From NCBI GenBank assembly GCA_963718755.1, contig OY970376.1:1922001-1986000 (forward strand): a stretch of 64,000 nt of DNA, given 5' to 3'. Below the pieces are notes generated by a model, which was given only the letters and a program-made list of their open reading frames with translations, was not told where the DNA came from and did not search any database. The stretch's first letter is position 1; every line of letters starts with the position of its first letter. This document shows, one piece after another, positions 1 through 8,180 of the stretch. This DNA comes from VRUE01 sp963718755. GTDB taxonomy: Bacteria > Actinomycetota > Thermoleophilia > Solirubrobacterales > 70-9. Made by a program: the position numbers and the translations under genes.

Positions 1-615
1 CGCCAGCAGGTTGACCACGCCGGGCGGCATGTGCGCGAAGGGCTCGGCCAGCATCAGGGTCGAGAGCGGCGTCAGCTCCGAGGGCTTGCAGACGACGCAG
101 TTGCCGGCGGCCAGCGCCGGCGCCACCTTCCAGGCAAGCAGCAGCAGTGGGTAGTTCCAGGGCACGATGCAGCCGACGACCCCGAGCGGATCCTTGACCA
201 CCATCGCCAGCTGGGTCGCCTCGATCGGCGGGATCACGCGGCCGGCGTGGTCGCGACCGATCTCTGCGTAGTAGTCGAAAGCGGCGGCGGTCCACTCCAG
301 CTCATCGCGGTTCTCGATCAGCGGCTTGCCGCCCTCGGCGGTCATCGTCCGCGCCAACTCCTCGGCGCCCTCGCGTAGCCGACGCGCTGCCTCGTGCAGC
401 AGCTCGCAACGCTCGCCGGCGGTCGTCCGCGCCCACCCCGGCCAGGCCTCGCGGGCAGCGGCCACTGCCGCATCCACCTGCTCGGGCGAGGCCGCAGGCA
501 CCTCCACGATCGTCTCGGCCGTGTAGGGGTTCTCGACCGCGATTGGCGCTCCAGCCCCGGCGACCGCCTCGCCGCCGATCAGCAGCGTCGTCGTGTTGCC
601 ACTGTCGGAGGGCAT
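1..615 (-). CDS. aldehyde dehydrogenase, C-terminal part outside window
   Basis: NAD(P)-dependent aldehyde dehydrogenase that oxidises an aldehyde to its acid; the substrate cannot be told. I read it from the reverse strand: it starts at the ATG at 615 and runs off the window edge after about 205 residues. The N-terminal cofactor domain is clear: an NPYTAETI start, the coenzyme-binding stretch VPWNYPLLLLAWKVAPALA (about residues 148-166) and the following CKPSELTPLS. The catalytic Cys and Glu lie beyond position 1, so activity cannot be judged. It is transcribed away from the structured region at 685-895. Confidence 0.93.
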   Translation of the reverse strand, partial: MPSDSGNTTTLLIGGEAVAGAGAPIAVENPYTAETIVEVPAASPEQVDAAVAAAREAWPGWARTTAGERCELLHEAARRLREGAEELARTMTAEGGKPLIENRDELEWTAAAFDYYAEIGRDHAGRVIPPIEATQLAMVVKDPLGVVGCIVPWNYPLLLLAWKVAPALAAGNCVVCKPSELTPLSTLMLAEPFAHMPPGVVNLLA

Positions 616-704
616 CGGGGCTCAGGCTACCGACAGGCCCTGGGGCTCACCCGACTGATTCATTTGCTTCAATCGGATGACCAGAGAAAGGAGGTGGTCC
701 TAAC

Positions 705-749
705 TTGATTCACATGCTCGAGGGGACTCTGGAGGTGCAGGGCCGCTAG
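705..749 (+). CDS. possible 14-residue leader peptide
   Basis: TTG-initiated mini-ORF encoding 14 residues (MIHMLEGTLEVQGR), ending at TAG 747-749. It lies 10 nt after the GGAGG core of an exceptionally strong Shine-Dalgarno (685-700). A second in-frame ATG at 714 is too far from the SD. Nothing in the peptide points to a specific amino-acid attenuator such as a codon run. Its stop codon sits inside the 5' arm of the first stem, so ribosome release could influence folding. It is supported only by the SD and position. Confidence 0.3.
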   Translation: MIHMLEGTLEVQGR

Positions 750-862
750 GCGCCGCACTGGTTTTGGCGCCCGGCGGAATCCACCCCGGGCACCGGCGAG
801 CGTGGAAGGCGGGCGTTGTCCCACCCGCTGGCGGTTTCCGCGTTTCGTTTCCGAGCACCTGG

Positions 863-888
863 CCAGGGCCGCCTTCGGGCGGCCCTGG
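863..888 (+). terminator. GC-rich hairpin with TTCG loop
   Basis: Perfect 11-bp inverted repeat CCAGGGCCGCC / GGCGGCCCTGG closed by a TTCG tetraloop. An alternative outer pairing GCACC (855-859) with GGTGC (887-891) competes with it. There is no real U-tract downstream (CGTTCTG), so it is either a U-less actinobacterial terminator or part of the leader fold. Confidence 0.45.
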
Positions 889-910
889 TGCGTTCTGCCG
901 TCCGATCTCA

Positions 911-956
911 GTTTTACCCCAAAATTGGGTATATTTGTCCAAATACTGGGTAGAAT
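911..956 (+). promoter_or_regulatory. AT-rich promoter and operator-like palindrome
   Basis: A short AT-rich island in GC-rich DNA, just upstream of the gene starting at 991. It holds the palindrome CCCAAAATTGGG (918-929) and a possible -10 TAGAAT (951-956). The -35 is not convincing. The palindrome could be a repressor site. Confidence 0.3.
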
Positions 957-990
957 CTAAAGCTCGGCATTCATTGACTAGGAGACGCGA

Positions 991-1971
991 GTGATCGGCA
1001 AGCAAGCCAGCAGAGCCGGAAGCGCAGTTGAGCGATCCTGGCGGCGCCGTGCGGCCATTTGCGCAGCGGTGGCGACCTCGATCGCCGTGGTCTTCGCTCC
1101 CCCCGCGTCTGCCGGGCTGGTGGAAAAAGTGGTGGATACGGTCGGGTCGACGGTGAAATCGGTCCAGGGCGGCTCGAACGCGCCCCTCTCGCCGCCGAGC
1201 ACGCCTCCTCCCGCGCCTCCCGCGAAGCCGCCTCCACCTCCCGCGAAGCCACCGCTGCCGGCCGCGACGCCGACCCCGCCGCCTCAGGCTCCGGCCAAGT
1301 TGCTGCCCAAGTTGCCGGGCAAAGAGCCCTCGAGCCCTTCGTCTCGAGACGGGGCTCCCGCCGCTGACCCTTCTCCCGCCACTGATCGCTCTCCTGTGGA
1401 TCGCGTAGGCGGTGCCGCGCAGAATGTGGTCGACTCGGTGACCAGGGCCGGCAACGAAGCCGCCTCGGGCACGGCAGCGACTCCCGAGCGCAGCGATGGC
1501 GCCGCCGCAGCAGCGACCCAGCATCGCGTCGATCGCACTGCAAGCGAGGCAATCGTCCGCAGGACCCCTACGGCGTCCAGCCCCCCGGTTGTCAGCGCAG
1601 CCGAGGTGGCCGCACTGCAGCGGTGGCTGGCCCGTGTTTGGCCCGCCGTTGCCCTTGACGACGGTGGGGTCAGCGGGGGCGGGGTCGTCGGGGCCATTGC
1701 GGCAGATCTGTTTCGCCCGGCCCTTGTAGCGGTCACCGGTCTGCTGCTGGCGGGCTCGCCAATCCTCCCGACCAGTGGCGATCCGCCGCTCGTCGGGCAC
1801 CATGGAGTGGCGGGCGCATCGCGGTCCTCCGTTCCCAATCCAGCCCCTGCCCCCTCTGCTGCCGACGGGGGGAGCGTCGTCTACCTGATCGTCATCGCCG
1901 GACTGTTGGGACTGCTGGCGTTCACCGTGTGGCGGGAGTTCCGGATCGCGCTCCGCCCTGGCTTGCACTGA
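991..1971 (+). CDS. secreted Pro-rich membrane protein, unknown function
   Basis: 326-residue protein that I cannot assign to a family. The GTG start at 991 follows GGAG at 981-984. An N-terminal signal-like segment (basic residues, then a hydrophobic stretch ending PPASAG, about residues 15-42) is followed by an Ala/Pro-rich low-complexity region with repeated PPAKPP units (about 70-105). A second hydrophobic segment occurs near residue 230-250 (VVGAIAADLF onward) and a C-terminal transmembrane helix VVYLIVIAGLLGLLAF near 295-312 ends in a short basic tail. This suggests an exported, membrane-anchored wall protein. Its last 50 nt overlap the convergent SDR gene. Confidence 0.7.
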   Translation: MIGKQASRAGSAVERSWRRRAAICAAVATSIAVVFAPPASAGLVEKVVDTVGSTVKSVQGGSNAPLSPPSTPPPAPPAKPPPPPAKPPLPAATPTPPPQAPAKLLPKLPGKEPSSPSSRDGAPAADPSPATDRSPVDRVGGAAQNVVDSVTRAGNEAASGTAATPERSDGAAAAATQHRVDRTASEAIVRRTPTASSPPVVSAAEVAALQRWLARVWPAVALDDGGVSGGGVVGAIAADLFRPALVAVTGLLLAGSPILPTSGDPPLVGHHGVAGASRSSVPNPAPAPSAADGGSVVYLIVIAGLLGLLAFTVWREFRIALRPGLH

Positions 1972-2983
1972 GGCTGCGGCCGCAATCGGCGATCGTGTCC
2001 TCGCTTGGCCGGGGTGACCAGCCGAGGCGGGTTCTCGCCTTCTCGCTCGAGAGCTCGGTCTTCTTGCCGAGCTGGCCGGTGATCGAGCGGACGCTGGGAT
2101 CGAAGAGGCCCATCGCACGCACGACCAGGTTCGGAACCGACCGCGTCGGCACCTTCGCCGCGTCCTCGCCGAGCCGCTCGCGCAGGACGGCGGCGACCTC
2201 GGCGAACCAGAGGAAGCGCTCGGTGGCGATGAAGCGCTCGCCGCCGGCCTCGGGCGAGGTCATCGCCCTGATCTCGAGGTCGGCGACGTCGCGGACGTCG
2301 ACGAAGCTGAAGCCGATTCGCGGCACGCCGGGCATTCCCCTCAGTAGCCGTTCGATTGCCTGCAACGAGAAGGAATGGTCATCGCTGAGGACCGGGCCGA
2401 TGATCGCGCCGGGGTTGACGGTGGCCAGCTTCTCGCTCGCGCCGCGCTCGCTCATGAAGTCCCAGGCGGCGCGCTCGGCGATCGTCTTCGAGCGGGCGTA
2501 CGGCGAGAGGTTCGGGTTGTCCGGATCGCTCCAGTTCCGCTCGGTCAGCGGCCCGGATGCCGGTTTGTCGCCGCCCGTGATCGCCGCCACCGAGGAGGTG
2601 ACGACGATGCGCTGCACGCCGGCGTCGAGGCTGGCTGCGAGCACCCGCAGGGTCCCCTCGCGCGCCGGCACGATCAGCTCGTTGGGGTCCTTCGGCTGCT
2701 GCGGTGGGAACGGGGAGGCGACGTGGAGGACGTAGTCGCAGCCCTCGACCGCCTGCGGCCAGCCCGGGTCGTCTTTCAGGTCGGCGGCGAGGACGGTGAG
2801 GCGGTCGCCGGCGTCCACCTGCGACGCCAGCGCGGCGCGCACCTCGCCCTCACGGGCGAGATCGCGCACGGTGGTGCGCACGCGGTAGCCGCGGCGCAGC
2901 AGCTCGACCAGGCACCAGCCGCCGAGGTAGCCCGAGCCACCGGTGACCAGAACGGTCTGCGTCTCCCCGTGGGAACCCTCCAT
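1922..2983 (-). CDS. NAD-dependent epimerase/dehydratase (extended SDR, dihydroflavonol reductase-like)
   Basis: Extended short-chain dehydrogenase acting on a carbonyl or hydroxyl group with NAD(P). The Rossmann motif VTGGSGYLGGW lies at about residues 13-23, RTTVRD follows the second strand, and the active-site YxxxK is YARSKTIAERAA near residue 170. The upstream catalytic Ser lies in VTSSVAA. At 353 residues it is the usual length. The ATG at 2983 is used; the divergent DUF2855 gene begins only 39 nt away, so both share a promoter region. The natural substrate cannot be inferred. Confidence 0.88.
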   Translation of the reverse strand: MEGSHGETQTVLVTGGSGYLGGWCLVELLRRGYRVRTTVRDLAREGEVRAALASQVDAGDRLTVLAADLKDDPGWPQAVEGCDYVLHVASPFPPQQPKDPNELIVPAREGTLRVLAASLDAGVQRIVVTSSVAAITGGDKPASGPLTERNWSDPDNPNLSPYARSKTIAERAAWDFMSERGASEKLATVNPGAIIGPVLSDDHSFSLQAIERLLRGMPGVPRIGFSFVDVRDVADLEIRAMTSPEAGGERFIATERFLWFAEVAAVLRERLGEDAAKVPTRSVPNLVVRAMGLFDPSVRSITGQLGKKTELSSEKARTRLGWSPRPSEDTIADCGRSLSASQGGARSGTPATR

Positions 2984-3022
2984 TGGTATGAGGAGTATGA
3001 ACGTGAGAGCATTCCCGGCGGG

Positions 3023-4093
3023 ATGAGCGACTTCCTGGTCAAGCGGAGCGACCTGCGCGAGTGTCGTGTGGTCGAGTCGCCATCGTCTGAGCTCGAGTCA
3101 GGCCAAGCGCTGCTTCGTGTCGACACCTTTGGCCTCACCGCCAACAACGTCACCTACGCCGTCTTCGGCGAGGCAATGAACTACTGGAACTTCTTCCCGA
3201 CCGACGAGGAGGGCTGGGGCCGGGTGCCGATGTGGGGCTTCGCCGAGGTCGAGCGAAGCGAGGTGGAGGGGGTCGAGCCGGGGACGCGCCTGTTCGGCTA
3301 CCTGCCGCCCTCCTCGCACTTGCTCGTCACCCCCGCCAGCATCAGCGAGGCTGGATTCGTCGACGCCTCGCCGCACCGGGAGGCGCTGCCCTCCGCCTAC
3401 CACCGCTTCCTGGCGACCGGGAGCGACTCGTTCTACCGCGCCGACAGTGAGGCGATTCAGATGTTGCTGCGGCCTCTCTTCTTCACCTCCTTCCTGATCG
3501 ATGACCAGCTCGCAGACGAGGATCTGACGACGCGGGGCCCGATCGTGATCGCCAGCGCGTCGAGCAAGACGGCGATTGCCGCCGCCTTCATGCTGGCCCA
3601 GCGCGAGGGGGTCGAGCTGATCGGCCTCACCTCGCCGCGCAACACTGAGTTCGTCGAAGGCCTTGGGATCTACGGCCGCACCGTCAGCTACGACGCGATC
3701 GAGACCCTGGATCGGGCCCCCGCGACCTTCGTCGACATCGCCGGCGACGCGGACGTGCGCCAGGCGGTCCACGCGCACTTCGGCGACGAGCTCGTCCACA
3801 GCATGGCGGTGGGGATGACGCACTGGGAGGGCATGGACCCCGGGGGTGGCGAGTTGCCGGGGCCAAAGCCGACCTTCTTCTTCGCCCCGACCCGTGTCTC
3901 CAAGCGGGCCGAGGACTGGGGTCGCGCCGGCCTCGAGTCACGCGTCGCCGACGCCTGGCACCCGTTCTGCACCTGGACCGGAGAATGGCTGGAGACGATT
4001 CCGGGCCAGGGCTTCGACGCCTTGCAGAGCGCCTATCTCGACGTGCTCGAGGGTCGCGTCGACCCCAAGCACGCGCATGTGCTCACGCTCTAG
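3023..4093 (+). CDS. DUF2855 family protein
   Basis: 356-residue protein of the DUF2855 family, a little-studied group resembling the medium-chain (quinone/enoyl) reductases. The ATG at 3023 begins MSDFLVKRSDLRECRV, as family members do; the longer open frame upstream is antisense to the SDR gene and was dropped. The nucleotide-binding-like turn is IVIASASSKTAIAAAF (near residue 175), and the FFAPTRVSKRAEDWG segment is in the C-terminal third. GGCGGG just before the start is a modest ribosome site. It converges with the M55 peptidase with only 6 nt between stops. Confidence 0.82.
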   Translation: MSDFLVKRSDLRECRVVESPSSELESGQALLRVDTFGLTANNVTYAVFGEAMNYWNFFPTDEEGWGRVPMWGFAEVERSEVEGVEPGTRLFGYLPPSSHLLVTPASISEAGFVDASPHREALPSAYHRFLATGSDSFYRADSEAIQMLLRPLFFTSFLIDDQLADEDLTTRGPIVIASASSKTAIAAAFMLAQREGVELIGLTSPRNTEFVEGLGIYGRTVSYDAIETLDRAPATFVDIAGDADVRQAVHAHFGDELVHSMAVGMTHWEGMDPGGGELPGPKPTFFFAPTRVSKRAEDWGRAGLESRVADAWHPFCTWTGEWLETIPGQGFDALQSAYLDVLEGRVDPKHAHVLTL

Positions 4094-4099
4094 CCCCTC

Positions 4100-5032
4100 C
4101 TAGCTGCCGGCGCCCTGAGGAGATGCGGCGAGCCAGCGGCGCTCCTTGGAGCGCATCACCGGGGTCGCCACGATGCTGCCCAGCCGGCGCTGCAGCGCTC
4201 GCCCGCGCGAGTCGTGGCCCGCGGGAAGCAGCTTGGCGAGCTGGCGGTACTCGCGCGAGACCTGGCTCGAGCGGAAGACCGAGGCGATCGCGGTGAGCAG
4301 CTCGCCGGGCGCGGCGACCGTCGTCTGCGCCAGCTCCTCTCCCTCGACCACGATTCGAAGCTCGGCCGGGTAGCTGCGTGCGGGCGGGGGTTGCGGCGCC
4401 GCCGCCATCGCCGTGGTGATCGCGTCGGCAAGCTCGCCGTGAACCGTGCCGACGTCGCGCGAGTCAGCCCGCGCCCGCCCGAGGCCTTCCTTGGCCACGA
4501 CCAGCCGAGCTCCTCCCAGCTCGCCCTCGCCGAGCTCGTCGAGCATCCAGCGATCGCCGCTCGCGACCAGCACCGGGATCTCTTCCGCGGCCAGGCCCTG
4601 GGCGTAGACCTGGACCTCGTTCAGCGACTCGCCGTCGAGCAGCACCTCCATCTCCCAGATGAAGGTGTGCGAGCAGAAGGCATGCGGGTTCGGCGTGCCG
4701 GCGTGGTGGCCGAGCATCACCACCGCGTCGAGCGGACCGCCGTTGGCCTTGGTCATCGAGGGGTCGGCCTCGACCAGCGCCAGGTCGGCGATCGGGCGCA
4801 CCTCGACTCCGGCCGGCATGCGATCGCGTTCGACGTTGGTCCCGACCATGTGCCAGTCGCCGACCGAGATGCGCTCGGCGCCGGCGGTGCGCAGGGCCTC
4901 GATCGCAACCAGGACCTCGTCGGTCATCAGCCGGCGGCCGCGGGTGTAGGACGAGGGGTGGGAGGGTAGGCAGTCGCCGTACCCGTCGATGCCTGCGATT
5001 CCCTCCATATCGGCCGCGACCAGGATGTTCAC
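4100..5032 (-). CDS. M55 family D-aminopeptidase (DppA-like)
   Basis: Zinc-dependent D-aminopeptidase of family M55, which removes D-amino acids from peptides such as peptidoglycan fragments. The family signature DMEGIAGI stands immediately after the N-terminal strand VNILVAA. Further metal or catalytic-region motifs are SVGDWHMVGTN and MLGHHAG (about residues 85-120). I use the GTG at 5032, which puts VNILVAADMEG at the N-terminus as in the family; the ATG at 5068 would add 12 unconserved residues. About 310 residues, slightly longer than typical. It could serve D-amino-acid or wall recycling. Confidence 0.85.
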   Translation of the reverse strand: MNILVAADMEGIAGIDGYGDCLPSHPSSYTRGRRLMTDEVLVAIEALRTAGAERISVGDWHMVGTNVERDRMPAGVEVRPIADLALVEADPSMTKANGGPLDAVVMLGHHAGTPNPHAFCSHTFIWEMEVLLDGESLNEVQVYAQGLAAEEIPVLVASGDRWMLDELGEGELGGARLVVAKEGLGRARADSRDVGTVHGELADAITTAMAAAPQPPPARSYPAELRIVVEGEELAQTTVAAPGELLTAIASVFRSSQVSREYRQLAKLLPAGHDSRGRALQRRLGSIVATPVMRSKERRWLAASPQGAGS

Positions 5033-5097
5033 TGGGCCAGCGTATCCGCGGAGGTAGGCTGAATGCACGGACCTATTCGATTGTGAATGGAGGGCAT

Positions 5098-5457
5098 GTG
5101 ATCACCAAGGCCGACTTCATCGGAGTCCCCTCGCAGGATGCCGAGCGCTCGCGCAGCTTCTACGTCGAGACGCTGGGGCTACGACCGGACGAGAGCTCGC
5201 GCTTCGAGTTCTGGGCGGGGGAGACCTGCTTCAGCATCTGGGAGCCGGAGAAATTCGGCATGAGCTTCGCGGCGCAGAAGAACGCCCACCCGGCGCTGCA
5301 CGTCGACGACGTCGAGGCCGCTCGTAAGGAGCTGGAAGCAAAGGGCATCGAGTTCGCCGGCGAGACGATGGACACCGGGGTCTGCCACATGGCCTTCTTC
5401 ACCGATCCCGACGGCAACGACCTGATGCTGCACGGCCGCTACGCGCCCTACGAGTAG
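5098..5457 (+). CDS. VOC family (glyoxalase-like) protein
   Basis: Small single-domain vicinal-oxygen-chelate protein with two beta-alpha-beta-beta-beta modules: SRSFYVETLGL in the first half, LHVDDVEAARKELEAKGI and FFTDPDGNDLMLH in the second. The last is the usual metal-site strand. The GTG at 5098 follows GGAGGG at 5089-5094 and is preferred; an ATG at 5083 has no ribosome site. VOC folds include glyoxalases, dioxygenases and resistance proteins, and nothing here selects among them. It is followed 4 nt later by the frameshifted RibD-like gene, suggesting co-transcription. Confidence 0.85.
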   Translation: MITKADFIGVPSQDAERSRSFYVETLGLRPDESSRFEFWAGETCFSIWEPEKFGMSFAAQKNAHPALHVDDVEAARKELEAKGIEFAGETMDTGVCHMAFFTDPDGNDLMLHGRYAPYE

Positions 5458-5461
5458 ACGC

Positions 5462-6101
5462 ATGTCGAAGCTGAGATTCGAGATATCGATCTCGCTTGAC
5501 GGCTACGCCGCCGGGCCAAACCAGAGCGAGGAGCATCCCCCTGGGCGAAGGCGGCGAGCAGCTGCACGATTGGGTCGTCAAGCTCGCCGCCTGGCGGGAG
5601 TCGCATGGCCGCGAGGGGGGAGAGGTGAACGCAAGCACGCCGCTGATGGAGGAATCGCTGAGCGGGGTCGGGGCCGTGATCATGGGCCGCAACATGTTCG
5701 GCGGCGGGCCGGGGCCCTGGGGCGAGGACCCGTGGCAGGGATGGTGGGGCGAGGAACCCCCCTTTCACGGCCCGGTCTTCGTCCTCACCCACCACGAGCG
5801 CGAGCCGCTGACCCTGGGCGAGACCACCTTCACCTTCGTCACCGACGGGATCGAGTCGGCGCTGGAGCAGGCGCGCGAGGCGGCGGGCGATGGCGACGTG
5901 ACGATCGGCGGCGGCGCCAACGTCGCCCAGCAGTACCTCTCCGCCGGCCTGATCGACCAGATGCAGCTCAACGTTGCGCCGATCCTGCTAGGCGACGGCG
6001 CGCGCCTGTTCGACGGTGGCGCCGGGGCGGGTCTGGATCTGGAGCCGACCCTCGTCGTCGACACCCCGGACGTCACGCACCTGCGTTACCGCGTCGGCTA
6101 A
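5462..6101 (+). pseudogene. RibD C-terminal/DHFR-like reductase, frameshifted
   Basis: Dihydrofolate-reductase family protein related to the RibD C-terminal reductase domain. The N-terminus (MSKLRFEISISLDGYAAGP) reads from the ATG at 5462, but the rest (LGEGGEQLHDWVVKLAAW, then VIMGRNMF, then VTIGGGANVAQQYLSAGLID) is in the neighbouring frame and ends at 6101. Removing one C from the five-C run at 5537-5541 restores one frame of about 212 residues, the normal length. This is a real frameshift or a sequence error in a homopolymer. All expected motifs (FExxxSLDGY, MGRNM, GGGANVAQQ) survive otherwise. Confidence 0.85.
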
Positions 6102-6155
6102 GCGGCTCGGCCGGCAGAACGATATGCCGGACATCACACTGGCTGACCAGCCAGC

Positions 6156-7667
6156 ATGCGAGAATGGCAGCCCGTGGGGTCGCCCGAACATCTCGATGTC
6201 CTGATCGTCGGCGCCGGCCTTTCCGGCGTCGGCGCCGCCTGGCATCTGCAGGACCGCTGCCCCGGCAAGAGCTACGCGATCTTCGAGGCGCGCGGCGACC
6301 TCGGCGGCACCTGGGACCTCTTCCGCTATCCCGGCATCCGCTCGGACTCCGACATGCACACGTTGGGCTACCGCTTCAAGCCCTGGACGGCGGCGAAGTC
6401 GATCACCGACGGCTCCTCGATCCTCGAGTACGTCCGCCAGACCGCCGCCGACCACGGCATCGAGGACAGGATCCGCTTCCACCACCGCGTCGTCGCCGCC
6501 AACTGGTCGAGCGAGGACTCGCACTGGACGGTCGAGGCGGAGAACGCCGAGACCGGTGAGGCCGTACGGGTCACCTGCGACTTCCTCTGGACCTGCAGCG
6601 GCTACTACCGCTACGACCAGGGCTACACGCCGGAGTTCGAGGGCCTTGATCGTTTCGCCGGGGAGGTCGTCCATCCCCAGCACTGGCCCGAGGACCTCGG
6701 CTACGCCGGCAAGCGGGTCGTTGTGGTCGGCAGCGGCGCCACCGCCGTCACCCTCGTCCCGGCGATGGCGGAGCAGGCGGCGCATGTGACGATGCTGCAG
6801 CGCTCACCCACCTACATCGCCTCGTTGCCGGCCGAGGATCGGATCGCAACCAGGTTGCGCCGTTTCCTGCCCGAGCGCGCCGTTTACTCGATAGTGCGCT
6901 GGAAAAACGTGCTGATCCAGACGGCCTTCTACCAGCTCAGTCGCCGCCGGCCGGAGATGGTCAAGCGGTTCATCCGCAAGGGCGTCAAACGGGCGCTGCC
7001 GCCTGGGTACGACGTCGAGAAGCACTTCACCCCGCGCTACAACCCCTGGGACCAGCGCATGTGCCTGGTCCCCGACAGCGACCTCTTCCGGGCGATCTCC
7101 AAAGGCGACGCCTCCGTCGTCACCGACATGATCGCGACCTTCACCGAGCGCGGGATCGAGCTCGAGTCCGGCGAGCAGCTCGAGGCCGACGTGGTCGTGA
7201 CCGCGACCGGGTTGAACCTGCTCTTCCTCGGTGGGCTGCAGCTGACCGTCGACGGCGAGGACGTCGACATCCCCAGCAAGATGACCTACAAGGGGATGAT
7301 GCTGAGCGGCGTCCCTAACCTGGTCTTCACGGTCGGCTACACCAACGCCTCCTGGACGCTGAAGGCGGACCTCACCTCCGAGTACGTATGCCGCCTGTTG
7401 GGCCACATGGACGCGCACGGCTACAGCCGCTGCGTTCCCGAGGTCGACCCGAGCGTGACCGAGGAGCCGCTGCTCGACTTCACCTCGGGCTACGTGCTGC
7501 GCTCGCTCGACCAGTTCCCCAAACAGGGCTCGAAGGAGCCGTGGAAGCTGCGCCAGAACTACGTCTTCGACATCCGCACGATCAGGCGCGGCCCGATCGA
7601 CGACGGCGCGATGCGGTTTGGCCGCGGCGCGAGCGAGCCCCGCTCCGCCGAGAAGATCGCCGCCTGA
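6156..7667 (+). CDS. flavin-containing Baeyer-Villiger monooxygenase (EthA-like)
   Basis: FAD- and NADPH-dependent monooxygenase that inserts oxygen next to a ketone or oxidises sulphur. The FAD Rossmann motif is VLIVGAGLSGVGAAW (about residues 14-28), the NADPH motif VVVVGSGATAV is near 188, and between them is the Baeyer-Villiger fingerprint FAGEVVHPQHWP (FxGxxxHxxxWP). About 503 residues and the order of motifs match the EthA type. A 6-bp-arm hairpin (6139-6154) lies immediately before the ATG at 6156; a GTG at 6174 is an alternative start. The substrate is unknown. Confidence 0.92.
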   Translation: MREWQPVGSPEHLDVLIVGAGLSGVGAAWHLQDRCPGKSYAIFEARGDLGGTWDLFRYPGIRSDSDMHTLGYRFKPWTAAKSITDGSSILEYVRQTAADHGIEDRIRFHHRVVAANWSSEDSHWTVEAENAETGEAVRVTCDFLWTCSGYYRYDQGYTPEFEGLDRFAGEVVHPQHWPEDLGYAGKRVVVVGSGATAVTLVPAMAEQAAHVTMLQRSPTYIASLPAEDRIATRLRRFLPERAVYSIVRWKNVLIQTAFYQLSRRRPEMVKRFIRKGVKRALPPGYDVEKHFTPRYNPWDQRMCLVPDSDLFRAISKGDASVVTDMIATFTERGIELESGEQLEADVVVTATGLNLLFLGGLQLTVDGEDVDIPSKMTYKGMMLSGVPNLVFTVGYTNASWTLKADLTSEYVCRLLGHMDAHGYSRCVPEVDPSVTEEPLLDFTSGYVLRSLDQFPKQGSKEPWKLRQNYVFDIRTIRRGPIDDGAMRFGRGASEPRSAEKIAA

Positions 7668-7699
7668 TTCGATTCGGGCGCAGCGGGTAGCGAAGCGCC

Positions 7700-8161
7700 A
7701 TGCAAATCAAGCTGCTGCTCCCTGTCCTGGCCCTGTGCCTCGCGATCGGCGGCGGCGTTGCCGGCTGCGGTGACGACGACGGCGACGACACCGGTTCGGC
7801 CACGGTCACCGAGACGACCGAAACCACGACCGAGGCCGGCGACGATTCCGCTTCCGGCGAGGACGCCGCCGGCAGCGCACCTGCACCGAGCGGCGACGCG
7901 GCCCGGTCCGAAAAAGTCGAGATCGTCGACTTCGCCTACGACCCCGACCCCGTGACGATCGAGGAAGGCGGCAAGGTGATCTGGCAGAACGAGGACTCGG
8001 CGCCGCACACCGCGACCGCCGACGACGGCAGCTTCGACACCGGCACGCTCGAGGAAGGCAAGCGGGGGTCCGAGACCTTCAAGAAGGCGGGCACCTACTC
8101 CTACATCTGCTCGATCCACCCGGACATGACCGGCACGGTCGAGGTGGTCGCGGCGGGCTGA
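7700..8161 (+). CDS. cupredoxin-domain lipoprotein (plastocyanin/azurin-like)
   Basis: Exported blue-copper protein. A lipobox-type signal (LAIGGGVAGC, Cys about residue 22) is followed by an acidic and Thr/Ser-rich linker and then a cupredoxin domain (about 72-153). Copper ligands are visible as H in DSAPHTATADD and the C-terminal C..H..M cluster YSYICSIHPDMTG. It would act as an electron carrier tethered outside the membrane. It sits between the monooxygenase and a hotdog-like gene on the same strand; no dedicated partner is evident. A second cupredoxin-like protein is encoded at 16058. Confidence 0.9.
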   Translation: MQIKLLLPVLALCLAIGGGVAGCGDDDGDDTGSATVTETTETTTEAGDDSASGEDAAGSAPAPSGDAARSEKVEIVDFAYDPDPVTIEEGGKVIWQNEDSAPHTATADDGSFDTGTLEEGKRGSETFKKAGTYSYICSIHPDMTGTVEVVAAG

Positions 8162-8180
8162 CGCCTGGGATGATCGGCTC

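Larger units (their letters stand above)
685..895 (+). ncRNA. candidate structured leader RNA (unidentified)
   Basis: This is most of the only gene-free stretch above 300 nt (616-990). It opens with an extended Shine-Dalgarno (685-700) that matches the complement of the 16S 3' end almost throughout, followed by a 14-codon mini-ORF. Downstream I see a stem pairing 743-754 with 766-777 (GGCGCC/GGCGCC inside CCGC/GCGG), a GCGGG/CCCGC stem near 810-830, and an 11-bp hairpin with a TTCG loop at 863-888. The order of strong SD, short peptide, stems and terminator-like hairpin resembles an attenuator or riboswitch-type leader. It matches no Rfam family I recognise, and the gene it would control is unclear because a promoter-like stretch intervenes before 991. 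Confidence 0.35.

Noticed and set aside
685..700. End of a 16S rRNA gene, since the stretch is nearly the complement of the rRNA 3' end
   Set aside because: The match covers only the anti-SD region; no rRNA sequence continues on either side.
685..895. Known riboswitch (cobalamin, c-di-GMP, c-di-AMP), tmRNA or SRP RNA
   Set aside because: None of the conserved core motifs I know of these families is present; only generic stems are seen.
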